Shown: positions 40,673-51,783 of the stretch, piece after piece | Numbering within the stretch: the stretch's first letter is position 1 | Layout of the letters: each line of letters begins with the position of its first letter | Source of the DNA: an uncultured Pseudomonadales bacterium | GTDB lineage: Bacteria > Pseudomonadota > Gammaproteobacteria > Pseudomonadales > Azotimanducaceae | Assembly (NCBI GenBank): GCA_943787425.1 | Contig: CALSMJ010000005.1 | Coordinates: 1 to 64,000 of the forward strand | Length of the DNA stretch: 64,000 bases | Reading direction: 5' to 3' | The notes under the pieces: model-generated | What the model saw: only the letters and a program-made list of their open reading frames with translations | Database searches by the model: none | Told to the model about the DNA's origin: nothing | Made by a program: the position numbers and the translations under genes

Positions 40673-41458
40673 TCAAATATGTCCGCTTGTACCACCATCG
40701 ACCTCAATTGCAGCGCCATTGACATACGATGCGGCATTCGATGCTAAAAAAATGATCATCGCAGCGACTTCTTCTGAGGTGCCGTAACGGCCGACGGGCA
40801 CACCACGGCCGTTTCTCATCAACACCTCTTCTTTGGTCGAGTCTGCCGCCACCGCAATCTCGGTTGCGGCGCGATCCCACATAGCGGTGTGAATGAGTCC
40901 GGGCAGGACCGAGTTCACCAACACGCCATCACTGCCGTATTTTCGGGCTAACGACTTTGCCATCGAAATCATCGCCGCTTTGGTAGCGCCATAATCGATT
41001 AACGCGGCATTGGGGTACTTTGCGGCGCCACTGGCGACCATGATCACCCTACCCCACTTTTGTTTACGCATCGCGGGTAAACAATGACGCGTGCATCGCA
41101 CAGCAGACAAAAGATTCAGTTCATGCAATGATTGCCATTCTGCATCCGTCATATACAAAAAGTTTCGCGAGGGCGAGGCGCCAACATTATTGATCAAAAT
41201 ATCCATGGCGCCAGTCGCGGTAGCCGCCGTCAGGAAATTTTGGGTTGAGACCCCATCCGCCAGGTCGGCGATAAAGCCCATAACGCTGCCAACGCCCTTT
41301 GGCTGATATTCAGCCAGCGCAGCAACCCCAGCTTCGCTTCGAGCACAAAAACTCACGTCAGCGCCATGGTCCGCAAGCAGCTTTACGACCGCCTCGCCAA
41401 TGCCCAAACTCGCTCCCGTGACCATCGCGCGCTTACCGCTCAGATCTAAATCGATCAC
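40673..41458 (-). CDS. SDR family oxidoreductase
   Basis: A 261-residue short-chain dehydrogenase/reductase. TGASLGIG near the N-terminus binds NAD(P), NNVGASPS follows at strand 4, the catalytic Ser is in MVASGAAKYPN, and YGATKAAMISMAKSLA provides YxxxK. The C-terminal VNGAAIEVDGGTSGHI is typical. GTG 41458 is chosen because AAGGAG lies just upstream; the longer reading frame starts in intergenic DNA. Likely an alcohol, ketone or acyl-CoA oxidoreductase working with the adjacent CoA-transferase. Substrate unknown. Confidence 0.92.
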   Translation of the reverse strand: MIDLDLSGKRAMVTGASLGIGEAVVKLLADHGADVSFCARSEAGVAALAEYQPKGVGSVMGFIADLADGVSTQNFLTAATATGAMDILINNVGASPSRNFLYMTDAEWQSLHELNLLSAVRCTRHCLPAMRKQKWGRVIMVASGAAKYPNAALIDYGATKAAMISMAKSLARKYGSDGVLVNSVLPGLIHTAMWDRAATEIAVAADSTKEEVLMRNGRGVPVGRYGTSEEVAAMIIFLASNAASYVNGAAIEVDGGTSGHI

Positions 41459-41540
41459 AGCATTCTCCTTTAAGGTTTTGTTCTCACTTGCCACATTAGG
41501 CCAGATCAAGGCCACTCGCGAGCCCCATCAAGTGCGACAA

Positions 41541-43473
41541 TCATCGCAATAAAAGCGTGCCTTCTAAAGCCGTAATGGTTTGCTGCTCATAGGATAGCAA
41601 ACCCGTGCGTCCGAAAAGCTCGATCCGAACATGAAAATCACCCGCCTTAAAAAAGGATTCCAAATAGGTATCAATATCGGCGGCGCTGGTGATTGGTAAC
41701 AGGCCCATCTGTAATCCGAGCAAACTGTTGTCTGTCATTGCCAGTCCCGTTACCGGCGAATCGACTAAGTTAATCTGCAAACGCTCGCACGCGCCCGCGT
41801 CGGTGCAGCTGGCATTATCAACCCGAGCAATAGAGGCGCCACCGGACACCTTAAAACTGCCAGTTGCGCTATCCGGTGTAAACTGTAGTGGCACCGAGAA
41901 CGTCACTTTGGCTTCAGATCCCGTGCGCACATTGTCATTACCTTGCGTCCAGGTCACACGATAGGTCAGATTTTCGGTTGATTGCGGCAAATTTGAGAAT
42001 TGCCCTATAGCAGATACCGCTTGGGTGGCGCTGGCGCGCGCAACCTGATCTTTTAAAACTTGACTGGCGATAAAGGCCCCGGACAGCGGCTCGAAACACA
42101 AAGCTGCTCCGCACAACGAGGTGAACAATCCTTGGGATATGGTCTTTAAGGTTAATGTTTCAGCCTGCAGATTCAGAACGTAACCCGACTCACTTTCAAC
42201 TCCTCCTGCATCAATATGAGATAAATTGAACCCGTCGCTCGCGCTTTGGGAGACATCGACGACTTTAATCTGCCCCTGGATCTGCTCAAAAGGCAGACCT
42301 TGATACCCTAAAAACACGGTTGATGCGCCGCTCGCCTGCGCGAGATCCACCGCCAAGTAATAATCGCTACCGTTATCGAAGTAGTTTGCCACCAGATCGT
42401 ACAATCCAGCGTCTCGCAACTTCGCCACCAGCGAATCATCGAACAATTCTAACAACTGAATCTCTAAGGCTAACGGGTAACCTGGAAACTCGGTCGGGAC
42501 GCGGGCCGTTAACAGCGTGGGCTGAACTGATTCGATCGTGTATTTCACCCGATAGGTGGTCGCCGTACCAACCTGTTCGTAATTCACAACTTGATCTTGA
42601 ACCGGCGCGGAAAATGTCACAAAACTGCCATCCGATGACCAGTCCATATCAAAACTGGTTTTAAATTCCCGTTCGCCGGCATCGACCGATGAATCAAACC
42701 CATCAATAAGCGATATCGCGAAGGTCAAGCTGCCGTTGGCGCCAGCTGCTGGCACCCGATCTAATAAAAACAACACGCGAGCGGATGCACCTTGCCGAGC
42801 ATCACCATTAATTGTCGCCTGAATATGACTGAGGTCGATCGCTGCGCCCTCTAAATCCAGCCCCAAAACGCCCCCTGACACGCCGGGCTTTAGTCCATAA
42901 AAAGTCGGCGAACTTCGACCATCGACATGATCCGACAACGCTATCGCCTGAGCATTAAACTGAGCGCCGCTTGAATAAGGTCGGTCTAGGATCCAATCCT
43001 CATTTGCATCCGCTAAGGGCTCACTGCCACCCGAGCCAGACAGAACGGCCTCAAGCTTCGTCTCAATGTTCGCTGCAAGTTTACGACTGGCCTGCGGTCC
43101 AATCGCGCCCTGAATCAAAGCGTCGCCTGAAAAACCAAATAAATATCGTATTACTAACAACCCATCTGTCAGGGCAAGCGCCTCTCCATCGCCGTCAATA
43201 TCAAGCAATGCCCGATTCGCTTCCAAATAGGCTTCAATCTCAGAGGACTCAGAACGCGCTCCCGCCACCAGCAATCGCGCCGTTGATCAAGGACGATCCT
43301 GAAAAACCAAACAAGTAGCGGATCACCAACAAACCATCCGTTAAAGGTTCTGCGTTTCCATCATCATCAATATCGAGATTAAAGCCAGTAGCCGGGGCAG
43401 CCAAACCGCACAACAGTGCAAGACCCAGCACCATTCGCCTAGGCAATGCGAAAAAGCGTCCATTTATTTTCAT
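41541..43473 (-). CDS. Secreted protein with two dockerin-like repeats and two copies of a shared novel domain (one frameshift)
   Basis: An exported protein of about 643 residues. After the signal peptide (MKINGRFFALPRRMVLGLALLCGLAAPATG) come two dockerin or EF-hand-like calcium repeats: DIDDDGNAEPLTDGLLVIRY and DIDGDGEALALTDGLLVIRY, each followed by LFGFSG. The frame shifts near 43258 by one extra base between them. Then two ~230-residue domains follow, which match those of the large lipoprotein at 33079-37705: shared features are LSDHVDG, YGLKP, the pattern AIDLSH, LDRVPAAGANGS, DAGEREFKTSFDMDW, DYYLAV and the closing EGTLLLR (compare EGTIIIE). There is no lipobox, so it is probably secreted or surface-attached. 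Confidence 0.75.
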
Positions 43474-43795
43474 TGACTCATCACTTTTTAGATTACGCTT
43501 GCTCGTGTTTGGTTACGCCTTGAGCGCTTGCTCAGAATCCCAACCCTTGACTGAGTATAACGGAGCCTTTTTGAATGACCAATCCGTGCGTTGCCCGCCA
43601 CGCTTTTGACTCACGAAAAAATGGCTCGGGTTACTCACGTTTTCTGACCGCATTGGCTCGCAATTGGAAAAATCTGGGCGTCACCAGCTCAGCGCCCAGC
43701 GCGCATAACCACACGAACTCGCGCTCAAGGCGCAGCCAATAGGCCCTGCTTCCCCTTATGTGTCGTGGCCAGAGGCCGCCTCTCGCTTGAACGAA
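43474..43795. other. Intergenic, no gene seen
   Basis: About 320 bp between two minus-strand genes. It should hold the promoter of the secreted protein gene. No gene, RNA or terminator is evident. Confidence 0.4.
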
Positions 43796-44761
43796 TCAGC
43801 GATCCACTACTTTGTGCGTCAGACTAAAGTAAGCGCGATTCAGCAGCCGTACTGGATCGCCCTGCACGTCGTCATACGCCTTTGTGATCCCCGCGTTCAA
43901 AATCGTTTCAAGCGACGCGCCCGCATTGATGAGCAGCATCATTTGCGAGCGAATATCTTTTAACATCGCGATGTAGTTCGCCAACCCTTCATAATTGGAG
44001 AGCGGACCGTGTCCCGGCACCACCACGGTATCCAAGTTAATCTCCGCAAGAGTTGCTTCACAAAAGGCAATAAGACCGTCGATGGAGCCACCATTACCCG
44101 CATCGATAAAGGGATAACCAGAATTATTATAGACATCGCCTAAATGCACGGCATTGTCTCCCCTAAAAATGACCGCCGTATCGCCCGTGGTATGGGCCGC
44201 GCCAAAGTGCATCAAATCGATCACCTGCCCGTTGAAATGAAATTGCATCTGGTCTTCAAAGGTCATTACCGGCAGCGCGGCCGGCGGATACGCTTTTTGA
44301 TCGTAAGCAATATCCACTAAATTGATCACTTGATCTTGGGTCATTTTTTCGCGGGAATTCGCTTGGGCCACGATCCACGCGCCATCTGGTCCTAAAAAGA
44401 GATTGCCGTCGGCATGGTCAAAATGCCAATGCGTGTTCACCGCAAAATCAACCTGATTGCCACCCAGATCTTTGATCGCCGCACGAATTTTATCGGCCAA
44501 TGCTGGAAACTGATCATCGACAACCAGGACGCCTTGGGCGCCAACACTGACCGCAATGTTACCGCCGGCACCGTAAAGCACGTAGAGCTGGTCACTGATT
44601 CGCTCCGAGGTGATTTCGGTGGCTTCAAAATCCCACTCAAAGGCCGCCGCAATTTCCGCCAGCCCGACCGGCGTCGGCACCGGCGGCCCAGAATGCGCGC
44701 GCCCCTGAGCGCTGACCAAAGCCATCATAATCATCAAACCCTGTACTAAAACCGTCTTCAT
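43796..44761 (-). CDS. Exported metallo-beta-lactamase-fold hydrolase
   Basis: A 321-residue periplasmic MBL-fold enzyme. Signal peptide MKTVLVQGLMIMMALVSAQG; the zinc motif THWHFDHADG gives H111, H113, D115 and H116; further ligands are in FGAAHTTGD, HLGDVY and VVPGHG. It resembles the quinoprotein relay / SoxH-like subgroup and not the resistance B1 enzymes, as it lacks the typical B1 Cys ligand. A strong AAGGGGG site precedes the ATG. Substrate unknown. Confidence 0.88.
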   Translation of the reverse strand: MKTVLVQGLMIMMALVSAQGRAHSGPPVPTPVGLAEIAAAFEWDFEATEITSERISDQLYVLYGAGGNIAVSVGAQGVLVVDDQFPALADKIRAAIKDLGGNQVDFAVNTHWHFDHADGNLFLGPDGAWIVAQANSREKMTQDQVINLVDIAYDQKAYPPAALPVMTFEDQMQFHFNGQVIDLMHFGAAHTTGDTAVIFRGDNAVHLGDVYNNSGYPFIDAGNGGSIDGLIAFCEATLAEINLDTVVVPGHGPLSNYEGLANYIAMLKDIRSQMMLLINAGASLETILNAGITKAYDDVQGDPVRLLNRAYFSLTHKVVDR

Positions 44762-45353
44762 CGTTTTTTACCCCCTTTCTTGATTAACGCGCGATTCACG
44801 ATCCAGCCAACACGACCCGATTGAATCTTAGCAACTCGAGTTGCCAGTTTGACTCAGCCTTCGGCAAGCGCCGGAATCAGAACATTTGACGCCTCCGGTC
44901 CCGCTCAGAAAAACAATCTGCAAAGCCTTGCGACTGACAACGACGCCAGCGCACGAACCAGAACCCTACCACACGCAGTCTCGCAGGTAATGACCGTGCG
45001 CTTGGTCTTTGGCCCTTTGCCGCACAGGTCGTCGCGCCTTGAGCCCGACGCGTCATGTCAACTGACAATTTAAGACCAACCCAAACCAACCTGTTCATGA
45101 CCTGATCATGGCGCGTCTCCGCCAGATTACCAATCTCGGGAACCTGGGAAGCTGCGCACGTTTGGTCTTCGTCACAAGGCTGCCGCGGAATTCGCCCGCC
45201 GAGCTTAATCTGGGCTTTCGGTCAGACGCTTGCCGACTGAGGGCGCTTCAAGCCGCGTCCTTTGATGGCTTGGCAGTGCCCCCGATCAGCTGATAGTCTC
45301 CCACTCCTCAAATCCATTTTTCGCGCCGTCCGAGCGGCAGATAAGGACCTTTT
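44762..45353. other. Long divergent intergenic region
   Basis: About 590 bp between the MBL gene and the efflux adaptor gene. Open frames on both strands are short and conflict with each other. No tRNA, riboswitch or regulator gene was found. Confidence 0.4.
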
Positions 45354-46411
45354 GTGCGCCTGAGATCCCGAACCACAATGATCCTAGGTCTCAGCTATTT
45401 GATTGCTGGCTGCGGTCAATCGGTGCCGGACGCGCTCGATGCGCCACCAGCCCGATTCGGCCGGCTTATGTCGCAACCGTCACAGAAAGCAGCGCCCCCA
45501 TACGGCACGTCTTTATCGGCAAGGTCGAGGCGGCACAACGGGTCGACCTATCCTTTGAAGTCGGTGGTCAAATCGCAGAGTTTGATCTGCGTGCCGGCGC
45601 TCAGGTCAGCCAAGGCCAAGTCATTGCAGCCCTCGACCCAGCCAACTTTATCCTGCAGCGGGATGCGGCCAAAGCACAACGTGCCCTCGCACAATCGGAT
45701 TTGAGTCGAAAGCAAAAACTCCTGAAGGATCAAGCGATTTCTGCTGCTTTGGTGGATGATGCCGCCAATGTTCTCAAACTACGCGACGCCCAATTTGCTC
45801 GCGCTGAGAAAGCCCTCGCGGATACGCGCTTAACAGCCCCATTCGACGGTCATCTCGCGATACGCTACCTCGATAATCATATGGCAGTCCAGGCGGGCGA
45901 GCCCGTCGTCCGTCTCAATGACCTAACCGAATTGTTTATTCAAATTAGCGTCCCAGAAAAACTTTTCGGCACACTCGGCTCGAGCGACATTGCATCGATC
46001 TATGCGACCCTTCCTGCCGCTGGCGACCGGCAGTTTCCGCTGACGTTGCGTGAATACGCCGGCGAAGCCAGCGCCGTGGCCCAAAGCTATCGCGTCACCT
46101 TTGCCATGGCGCCCGTTCCTGGCGTTCAGATCTTACCCGGCATGAATGCAACCGTTGTCGCAACACGCGCCGCATCGACCCCTGCGATTTGGATCCCGCT
46201 TGAGGCACTGGTGACAAGTCCGGAAGGCGATTTCCTCGTCTGGGTGATGGACGCTAAAACCGAGACCGTTGGCGCGCGCACGGTGACCCTGGGTGAAGCC
46301 GGGCCATTGGGCGTCAAGGTCTTGCAGGGGCTTACGCAAGGGGAAATCATTGTCACCGCCGGCGTTCAGCACCTCCGCGCGGGCGCCCGAATACGGCCCA
46401 TTACACCATGA
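45354..46411 (+). CDS. RND efflux periplasmic adaptor lipoprotein (one frameshift)
   Basis: A membrane-fusion protein of about 352 residues. The lipobox LIAGC lies near residue 17-21. Then come the lipoyl halves (KVEAAQRVDLSFEVGGQIAEF and TRLTAPFDGHLAIRYLDN), a short helical hairpin, and a beta-barrel with IPLEALVTSPEGDFLVWVMD. The frame changes near 45450, apparently by one missing base: upstream ends DALDAPPA, downstream reads PIRPAYVATVTESS. GTG 45354 has AAGGA upstream. It is followed 16 bp later by the RND pump gene; the two form the inner part of a tripartite exporter. Confidence 0.9.
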
Positions 46412-46427
46412 CCCAACCCGAGCTCTG

Positions 46428-49400
46428 ATGAACGCGATGCCAGCAAAAAGCCGCATTGCTGCTTGGGCAATCGATCATCCAATCTATCCTTGGATCGTTG
46501 CGTTGATTTGCCTCTTCGGTGGCTGGTGGGGCATCGAGACTGTGGGTCGACTCGAAGACCCGCCCTTTCCCATGAATTACGCCTACGTCATTACGACCTA
46601 CCCGGGCGCCAGTGCCATTGAGGTGGAAAACGAAGTCACCGACGTCATAGAAGCCGCCCTTCAAGAGCTGCCTTATCTTGAAAAAATGATTTCGAAATCG
46701 GTCCCCGGTCGATCCGAAGTCCAAGTCGAGATCTCTGATCGATTCAACAAAGACAGCCTGCCGCAGATCTGGGATGAGCTCCGGCGCCGCATCCAAGAAG
46801 CCCAGCTGCGCTTGCCCCCGACGGCTGGGACGCCGATTGTTGAAGATGATTTCGGCGACGTCTTTGGGATGTTCTATGCGGTGAGCGCGCGCGGTCAAAC
46901 GCCTCGGCAAATCAAACACCTCTCAAAATCCATCAGCAATCATCTGCTCAGTCTCGATGGGGTGGGTAAAATTCAACTCATGGGTCTGCCCAATGAGGCC
47001 GTTTTTTTAGAAATGAACCACGACGCCATGGTGCGTCTGGGACTCCCCCTTGGAGCAAGTGCTGAGTGCGATTTCAAGTCAAACCGGCGTCGCCAGCGAC
47101 GCCTCACTCGTTCTGAACAACCGTCGGACGGGCGTGAAGCTGCAAAGTGACTTCAGTTCCGTTGCGGCCTTGCAAGCTTTAAAAATTGGCCGGCCCGGCA
47201 CGACAGAGATTATTGCGCTGCGGGATATCGCAACCATCACCCGCGGTCCGGTAGAACAACCTTATGAAATCCTGCGCTTTAACGGCGAACCGGTGTTTAC
47301 CGTCGGCGTATCTGTGGAACCCGGTGAGAATGTGGTGGCGGTTGGCGAACGCGTCGACCAAGGAATTCAAAGCCTTGTCAGCACCCTCCCGGTCGGCGTC
47401 GAATTCCAACCCATCTATCGCCAACACAAGGTGGTTGATGCCTCGATCAGCACGTTTTTACGCAATCTCCTTGCGAGCATTGCAACGGTCATTTTAGCGC
47501 TCTGCGTTTTTATGGGCTGGCGCGCGGGCGCCGTGGTCGGCTCGATCCTCCTACTGACGGTCATGGGCACGCTCATGGTGATGGCCATTTACAATATCGA
47601 GCTGCAACGTATTTCCCTCGGCGCGCTGATGATCGCGATGGGTATGCTGGTCGACAACGCCATCGTCGTCGTGGAGGGCATGGTGATCGGGGTTCAGCGC
47701 GGCCTCAGCCCAAGGCAGGCGGCCGAGTCATCGGTCTCCAGAACCCAGTTTCCCCTACTCGGCGCCACAGTGATCGGCATCTTGGCCTTTGCGCCCATTG
47801 GCCTTTCGGATGATAAAACCGGCCATTTCCTCGCCTCGTTATTTCAAGTTGTCGGGATTTCACTCTTGCTAAGCTGGGTGCTGGCGATCGTCTTGGCGCC
47901 GCTGCTCGGGCATCTCCTGCTGCGCCCTGCCAAGGCGCAAGCCGAAGCCGAAATCTATCGAGGCTGGGCCTATGCGCCATACCGGGCGATTATTAGCCTC
48001 GGCTTACGGCAGGCCTGGCTTGGCATGCTGCTGATTTTGAGCATTACCTTGGCCTGTATTTGGGGCTTTGGACAGGTCAAACAAAGCTTCTTTCCGACCA
48101 ACAATACACCCATCTTTTTTGTGGACTTCTATCTACCGCAAGGCACCAGCATTGAAACCAATGAAGCCGAGATTACGAAATTTGAAAACCGTCTTCGTGG
48201 TATCGCGGCGGTCGAGGATATCACCACCTTTGTCGGCCGCGGCACCAGCCGATTTGCCGCCACGATTCAGCCAGAACAACCGAACCCAGCCTACAGCCAT
48301 CTATTGGTCCGGGTGGCATCGGTTTCAGATATGCAGCCCAGCATGACGGAGGCCCGGCGCTTAGCCTTTGAGCACTTCCCGAACGCGTCGGTTCAAGTTC
48401 GTCGTAGCGAGTTTAGCCCGAGCGGGCCTTTCAAAATGGAAGCGCGATTCACCGGACCCGATACCCGGGTCTTGCGCAAATTAGGTGAGCAGGCGCTGGC
48501 CATCTTTGCCCAGTTCGAGCATCGCGACTTACAGATTAATTGGCGGCAACCCGCACTGAAGCTTGCGCCCGAATTCAATGATCAGAATGCCGCGCGCGCC
48601 ATGGTCACCCGGCAGGATCTTGCCCTTGCACTGAGTTACGGCACCACCGGCATCCCAATTGCGCGGTTTCGAGATGAAGACATCACGCTGCCCGTCATTG
48701 CCCGGGCACCCTTGGTCGAACGAACGGATCTCCAGCGCATCTCCGATCGCACCATTTGGAGCCAAGGTCTGGGAGCCTTCGTGCCGGTTCGCCAGGTGCT
48801 CGATGGTTTTACCCTAACGACAGAGGAGACCATTCTTTATCGTCGCGATCGAGTGCCAACCCTCACGGCCGGCTCGAACCCACCCCTGGGCACGAATTTT
48901 ACGGCTGAGTTTGCCAAGGTTCAGCCGCTGGTAGAGGCCATGACCCTACCGGCAGGTTATGCCCTCACTTGGGGCGGCGAATACGAAGGCAGTCAAGAAG
49001 CACGAGAAACCTTAGGCCAGCGTATTCCCATCACCTTCGGCATTATGTTCTTTGTTACCATTTTATTGTTCGGTCGACTCAAGCAACCCATCATCATCTG
49101 GTTAACCGTGCCCATGACGGTTTGCGGCGTAGTCCTAAGCCTGCTGATTACCGATCTATCGTTTACCTTTCCATCGTTCTTAGGGTTTCTCAGCCTGTCT
49201 GGGATGCTCATCAAAAATTGCGTGGTGCTCGTTGATGAAATCGATCAGCGCGTTACGGAACTGGGCTTGACGCAAGAGGCGATTATTGCTGCCAGCGTCA
49301 GTCGCTTGCGACCGGTAATCTTAGCTGCGGGCACGACCATCGTCGGCATGTCGCCCTTGTTATCGGATGCCTTCTTTTTAGAGATGGCGGTCTGCATTAT

Positions 49401-49485
49401 GGGCGGGCTTGCCTTCTCGACCCTACTCATACTGTTTGCTATTCCGCTTTTATATTGGTTAATCCGGCCGCAACCGAGTCGCTAG
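46428..49485 (+). CDS. RND-family efflux pump, inner-membrane subunit (one frameshift)
   Basis: An AcrB-superfamily pump of about 1018 residues that exports compounds using the proton gradient. Visible are the first helix PWIVALICLFGGWW, the porter motif GASAIEVENEVTDVIE, the TM4 segment GMLVDNAIVVVEGM near residue 404 with Asp-Asn in place of the AcrB Asp-Asp pair, and the C-terminal LRPVILAAGTTIVGMSPLL. The frame shifts near 47062 by one extra G (CTTGGAG; expected LGLPLEQVLSAISSQTG). An outer-membrane TolC-like partner is not in the window. The last 4 bp overlap the convergent serine hydrolase gene. Confidence 0.93.
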
Positions 49486-50798
49486 ACCGCGTTTTTGGTG
49501 TCGGGCCATAAATCGCGCGGCTCAGAGTCTTTCCGAAACGGCCAAGGCGAATCCATTAATTGAATCAAACCCAAGGCCACCAGATCCGCTTCTGGGTCGA
49601 CCCAAAAAACCGTGCCGGCAGCACCACCCCAAAAATAGCTACCAATATTCGATTCCGGCTGCCAAGACGCGTCATCAATCACCACACTAAAGCCCAGTCC
49701 ATAGCCAAAACTGTCATCGGCCCAAACCGACCCATCCTTGGCACGCCCAGCACTTTGAAGTATCTCGGGTAGGTGATTCCGCGTCATCAGCTTCAGGGTT
49801 TTACTCTGCAGGATCCTTGCGCCCTCCAAAGCGCCCCCAAGGCGAAGCATGTCTGCAAAGCGCATAAAATCTTGCGCCGTTGAAACCAGCCCAGCACCGC
49901 CGGAAAAAAGCGTGACCTGATCAAAATTACTCATTGCATCCGTTTCAGCATTCAACCCCAAAGTCGGCACCGTGCCCCGAACCGGTTCCACGGTGCCCGT
50001 CGTTTTATTCCAAACATGATTATCAAGCAATCGAGCGCGCTGCGGCGTCGGGACTTCGAAATAGGTGTCCATCATTTTCAGCGGCTCAAAGATTGCCTGC
50101 TGGAGATAAATCGCGAGCGATTGACCAGACATTCTTTGAACAAGCAAACCGGTTAAATCGGAGGCGATCGAGTAGTGCCACCGAGCGCCCGGTTGGAACT
50201 TCAGCGGCAGCGTCGCAACCCGTCGAACCCACTCATCTAGATCCGCAGCACCCCAAAGATTGGCGGCGCGATAGGCCGCATCCAAGGGATCACTTAAATC
50301 AAATCCATAGGAAAAGCCCGCGGTGTGCGTCAGCAGGTGGCGCACAGTGATCGGCGTATCAACGGGCGACAGTGAGCCGTCATGGTTACGGACCCGCAAC
50401 CCTTGCAGTTCGGGTAACCAGCGCGTTACGGGGTCTGACAATCTAAAATGGCCTTGCTCATAGAGTTGCATGATGGCCACGGCGGTAATGGGTTTCGTCA
50501 TCGAATACATTCGATATAAATCCTTTTTCGAAAGCGGACGATTATCAGCAAGGGCGCGCTGGCCAACGACCGCCTCGAACGCCAACTGTCCGCCACGACG
50601 CACCATCAGATGCAGACCCGGAACCTGACCCTCAGCCACATAACGAGTCGCCAGCGCAGTGAGACGCTGTCGCGCCGCCGCAGAAAGCAACGGCTGCGCC
50701 ATCGGGTCCAATTCGACCGCATGCAGCTTCAAGCTAGCAAGCGGCCAAAGGGCCCATAGCACAACGAATCCGCAGCCAAGCGATCGAGCAAAACGCAT
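49482..50798 (-). CDS. Serine hydrolase, beta-lactamase class C / EstB family
   Basis: A 438-residue exported enzyme. Hydrophobic residues 8-20 form the signal peptide. SMTK (S99, K102) is the nucleophile motif, WHYSIASDLTG the Tyr motif, and WGGAAGTVFWVDPEADL the third box, as in EstB-type esterases rather than true AmpC (KTG is replaced). Such proteins cleave esters or peptides in the periplasm. ATG 50798 is chosen by GAGGAGG upstream. Its 3' end overlaps the RND pump gene convergently. Confidence 0.9.
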   Translation of the reverse strand: MRFARSLGCGFVVLWALWPLASLKLHAVELDPMAQPLLSAAARQRLTALATRYVAEGQVPGLHLMVRRGGQLAFEAVVGQRALADNRPLSKKDLYRMYSMTKPITAVAIMQLYEQGHFRLSDPVTRWLPELQGLRVRNHDGSLSPVDTPITVRHLLTHTAGFSYGFDLSDPLDAAYRAANLWGAADLDEWVRRVATLPLKFQPGARWHYSIASDLTGLLVQRMSGQSLAIYLQQAIFEPLKMMDTYFEVPTPQRARLLDNHVWNKTTGTVEPVRGTVPTLGLNAETDAMSNFDQVTLFSGGAGLVSTAQDFMRFADMLRLGGALEGARILQSKTLKLMTRNHLPEILQSAGRAKDGSVWADDSFGYGLGFSVVIDDASWQPESNIGSYFWGGAAGTVFWVDPEADLVALGLIQLMDSPWPFRKDSEPRDLWPDTKNAV

Positions 50799-50940
50799 GA
50801 ATAGACCTCCTCTTTGAGTGAACGCAATGCGACGCGCCAACCATCAAGCACTGATATCGTGCTCGGGTCAACGATTGCTGAGCCGCCATCGCGGGGGTCT
50901 TCGGTTACAATAACCAACTTTCATTTTATGGACCCCCCCA

Positions 50941-51777
50941 ATGACTGGACCGACGCATTGCTTTACCCCTGATTTGCTTAAAGGCAAACGCGCCCTCGTC
51001 ACCGGCGGTGGCACAGGCATTGGCCGCGCCATTGCCTTTGCACTGGCACAGGCGGGTGCTGATTTAATCCTCGCGGCAAGGCAACTGCCGGCGTTGCAGA
51101 CGACGGCAAAAGAGATCGAAACGGAAACCGGCCGGAACGTTTTAATCACCCAGGTTGATATTCGCAGCCTTGACAGCGTGCAAGCACTTGCTGAGTTTGT
51201 CGCCGAACACGGCACCCAAGTCGACATCCTCGTCAATAATGCCGGTGGACAATTCCCGCAGGCAGCAGAAAACTATAGCGCCAACGGTTGGCGAAGTATT
51301 ATCGATTTGAATCTGAACGGAACCTGGAATGTGACACAAGCCCTCGGCCAGCAAATGCTGAACGGCCATGGCGGGGTCATCTGTAACATCATCATGACCG
51401 TTGGCCGCGGCAATCCGGGCATTGCGCATTCGGGTGCTGCTCGGGCGGGCGTCGCTGAATTAACCCGCAGCCTGTCTTACGAATGGGGCCCAAAGGTTCG
51501 AATTAACTGTTTGGGCCCCGGCGCCATCATCACGCCGGGGATGGAAGCGACTTATGACGATGATGTTTTATCTGACATTGGCGAGACGCCCATTCCGCAA
51601 CCCGGAACGCCAGAGGACGTCGCCAATGGCGTCGTCTTCTTGGTTTCACCCGCAGGCCGCTTCATCACCGGCGAGACCCTCATGGTGGATGGTGGGGTGT
51701 CGCGCTATGGCTCGAATCAAGCACTTAAAGGTTCTGATTTCGGCCATCGAACCACGCCAGGCCCTGATTGGGTCTGA
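50941..51777 (+). CDS. SDR oxidoreductase, trans-2-enoyl-CoA reductase (PECR)-like
   Basis: A 278-residue SDR. The cofactor loop is TGGGTGIGRAIA, and NNAGGQFPQAAENYSANGW follows, both characteristic of the PECR/DECR branch that works on enoyl- or dienoyl-CoA. In place of the usual YxxxK it has HSGAARAGVAELTRSLSYEW, in which the Tyr position is Ser and Lys is Arg, the arrangement I recall from peroxisomal enoyl-CoA reductase. The C-terminus GETLMVDGGVSRYG is typical. Reaction is likely NADPH-dependent reduction of an acyl-CoA double bond. The ribosome site is weak. Confidence 0.85.
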   Translation: MTGPTHCFTPDLLKGKRALVTGGGTGIGRAIAFALAQAGADLILAARQLPALQTTAKEIETETGRNVLITQVDIRSLDSVQALAEFVAEHGTQVDILVNNAGGQFPQAAENYSANGWRSIIDLNLNGTWNVTQALGQQMLNGHGGVICNIIMTVGRGNPGIAHSGAARAGVAELTRSLSYEWGPKVRINCLGPGAIITPGMEATYDDDVLSDIGETPIPQPGTPEDVANGVVFLVSPAGRFITGETLMVDGGVSRYGSNQALKGSDFGHRTTPGPDWV

Positions 51778-51783
51778 TTGCCA

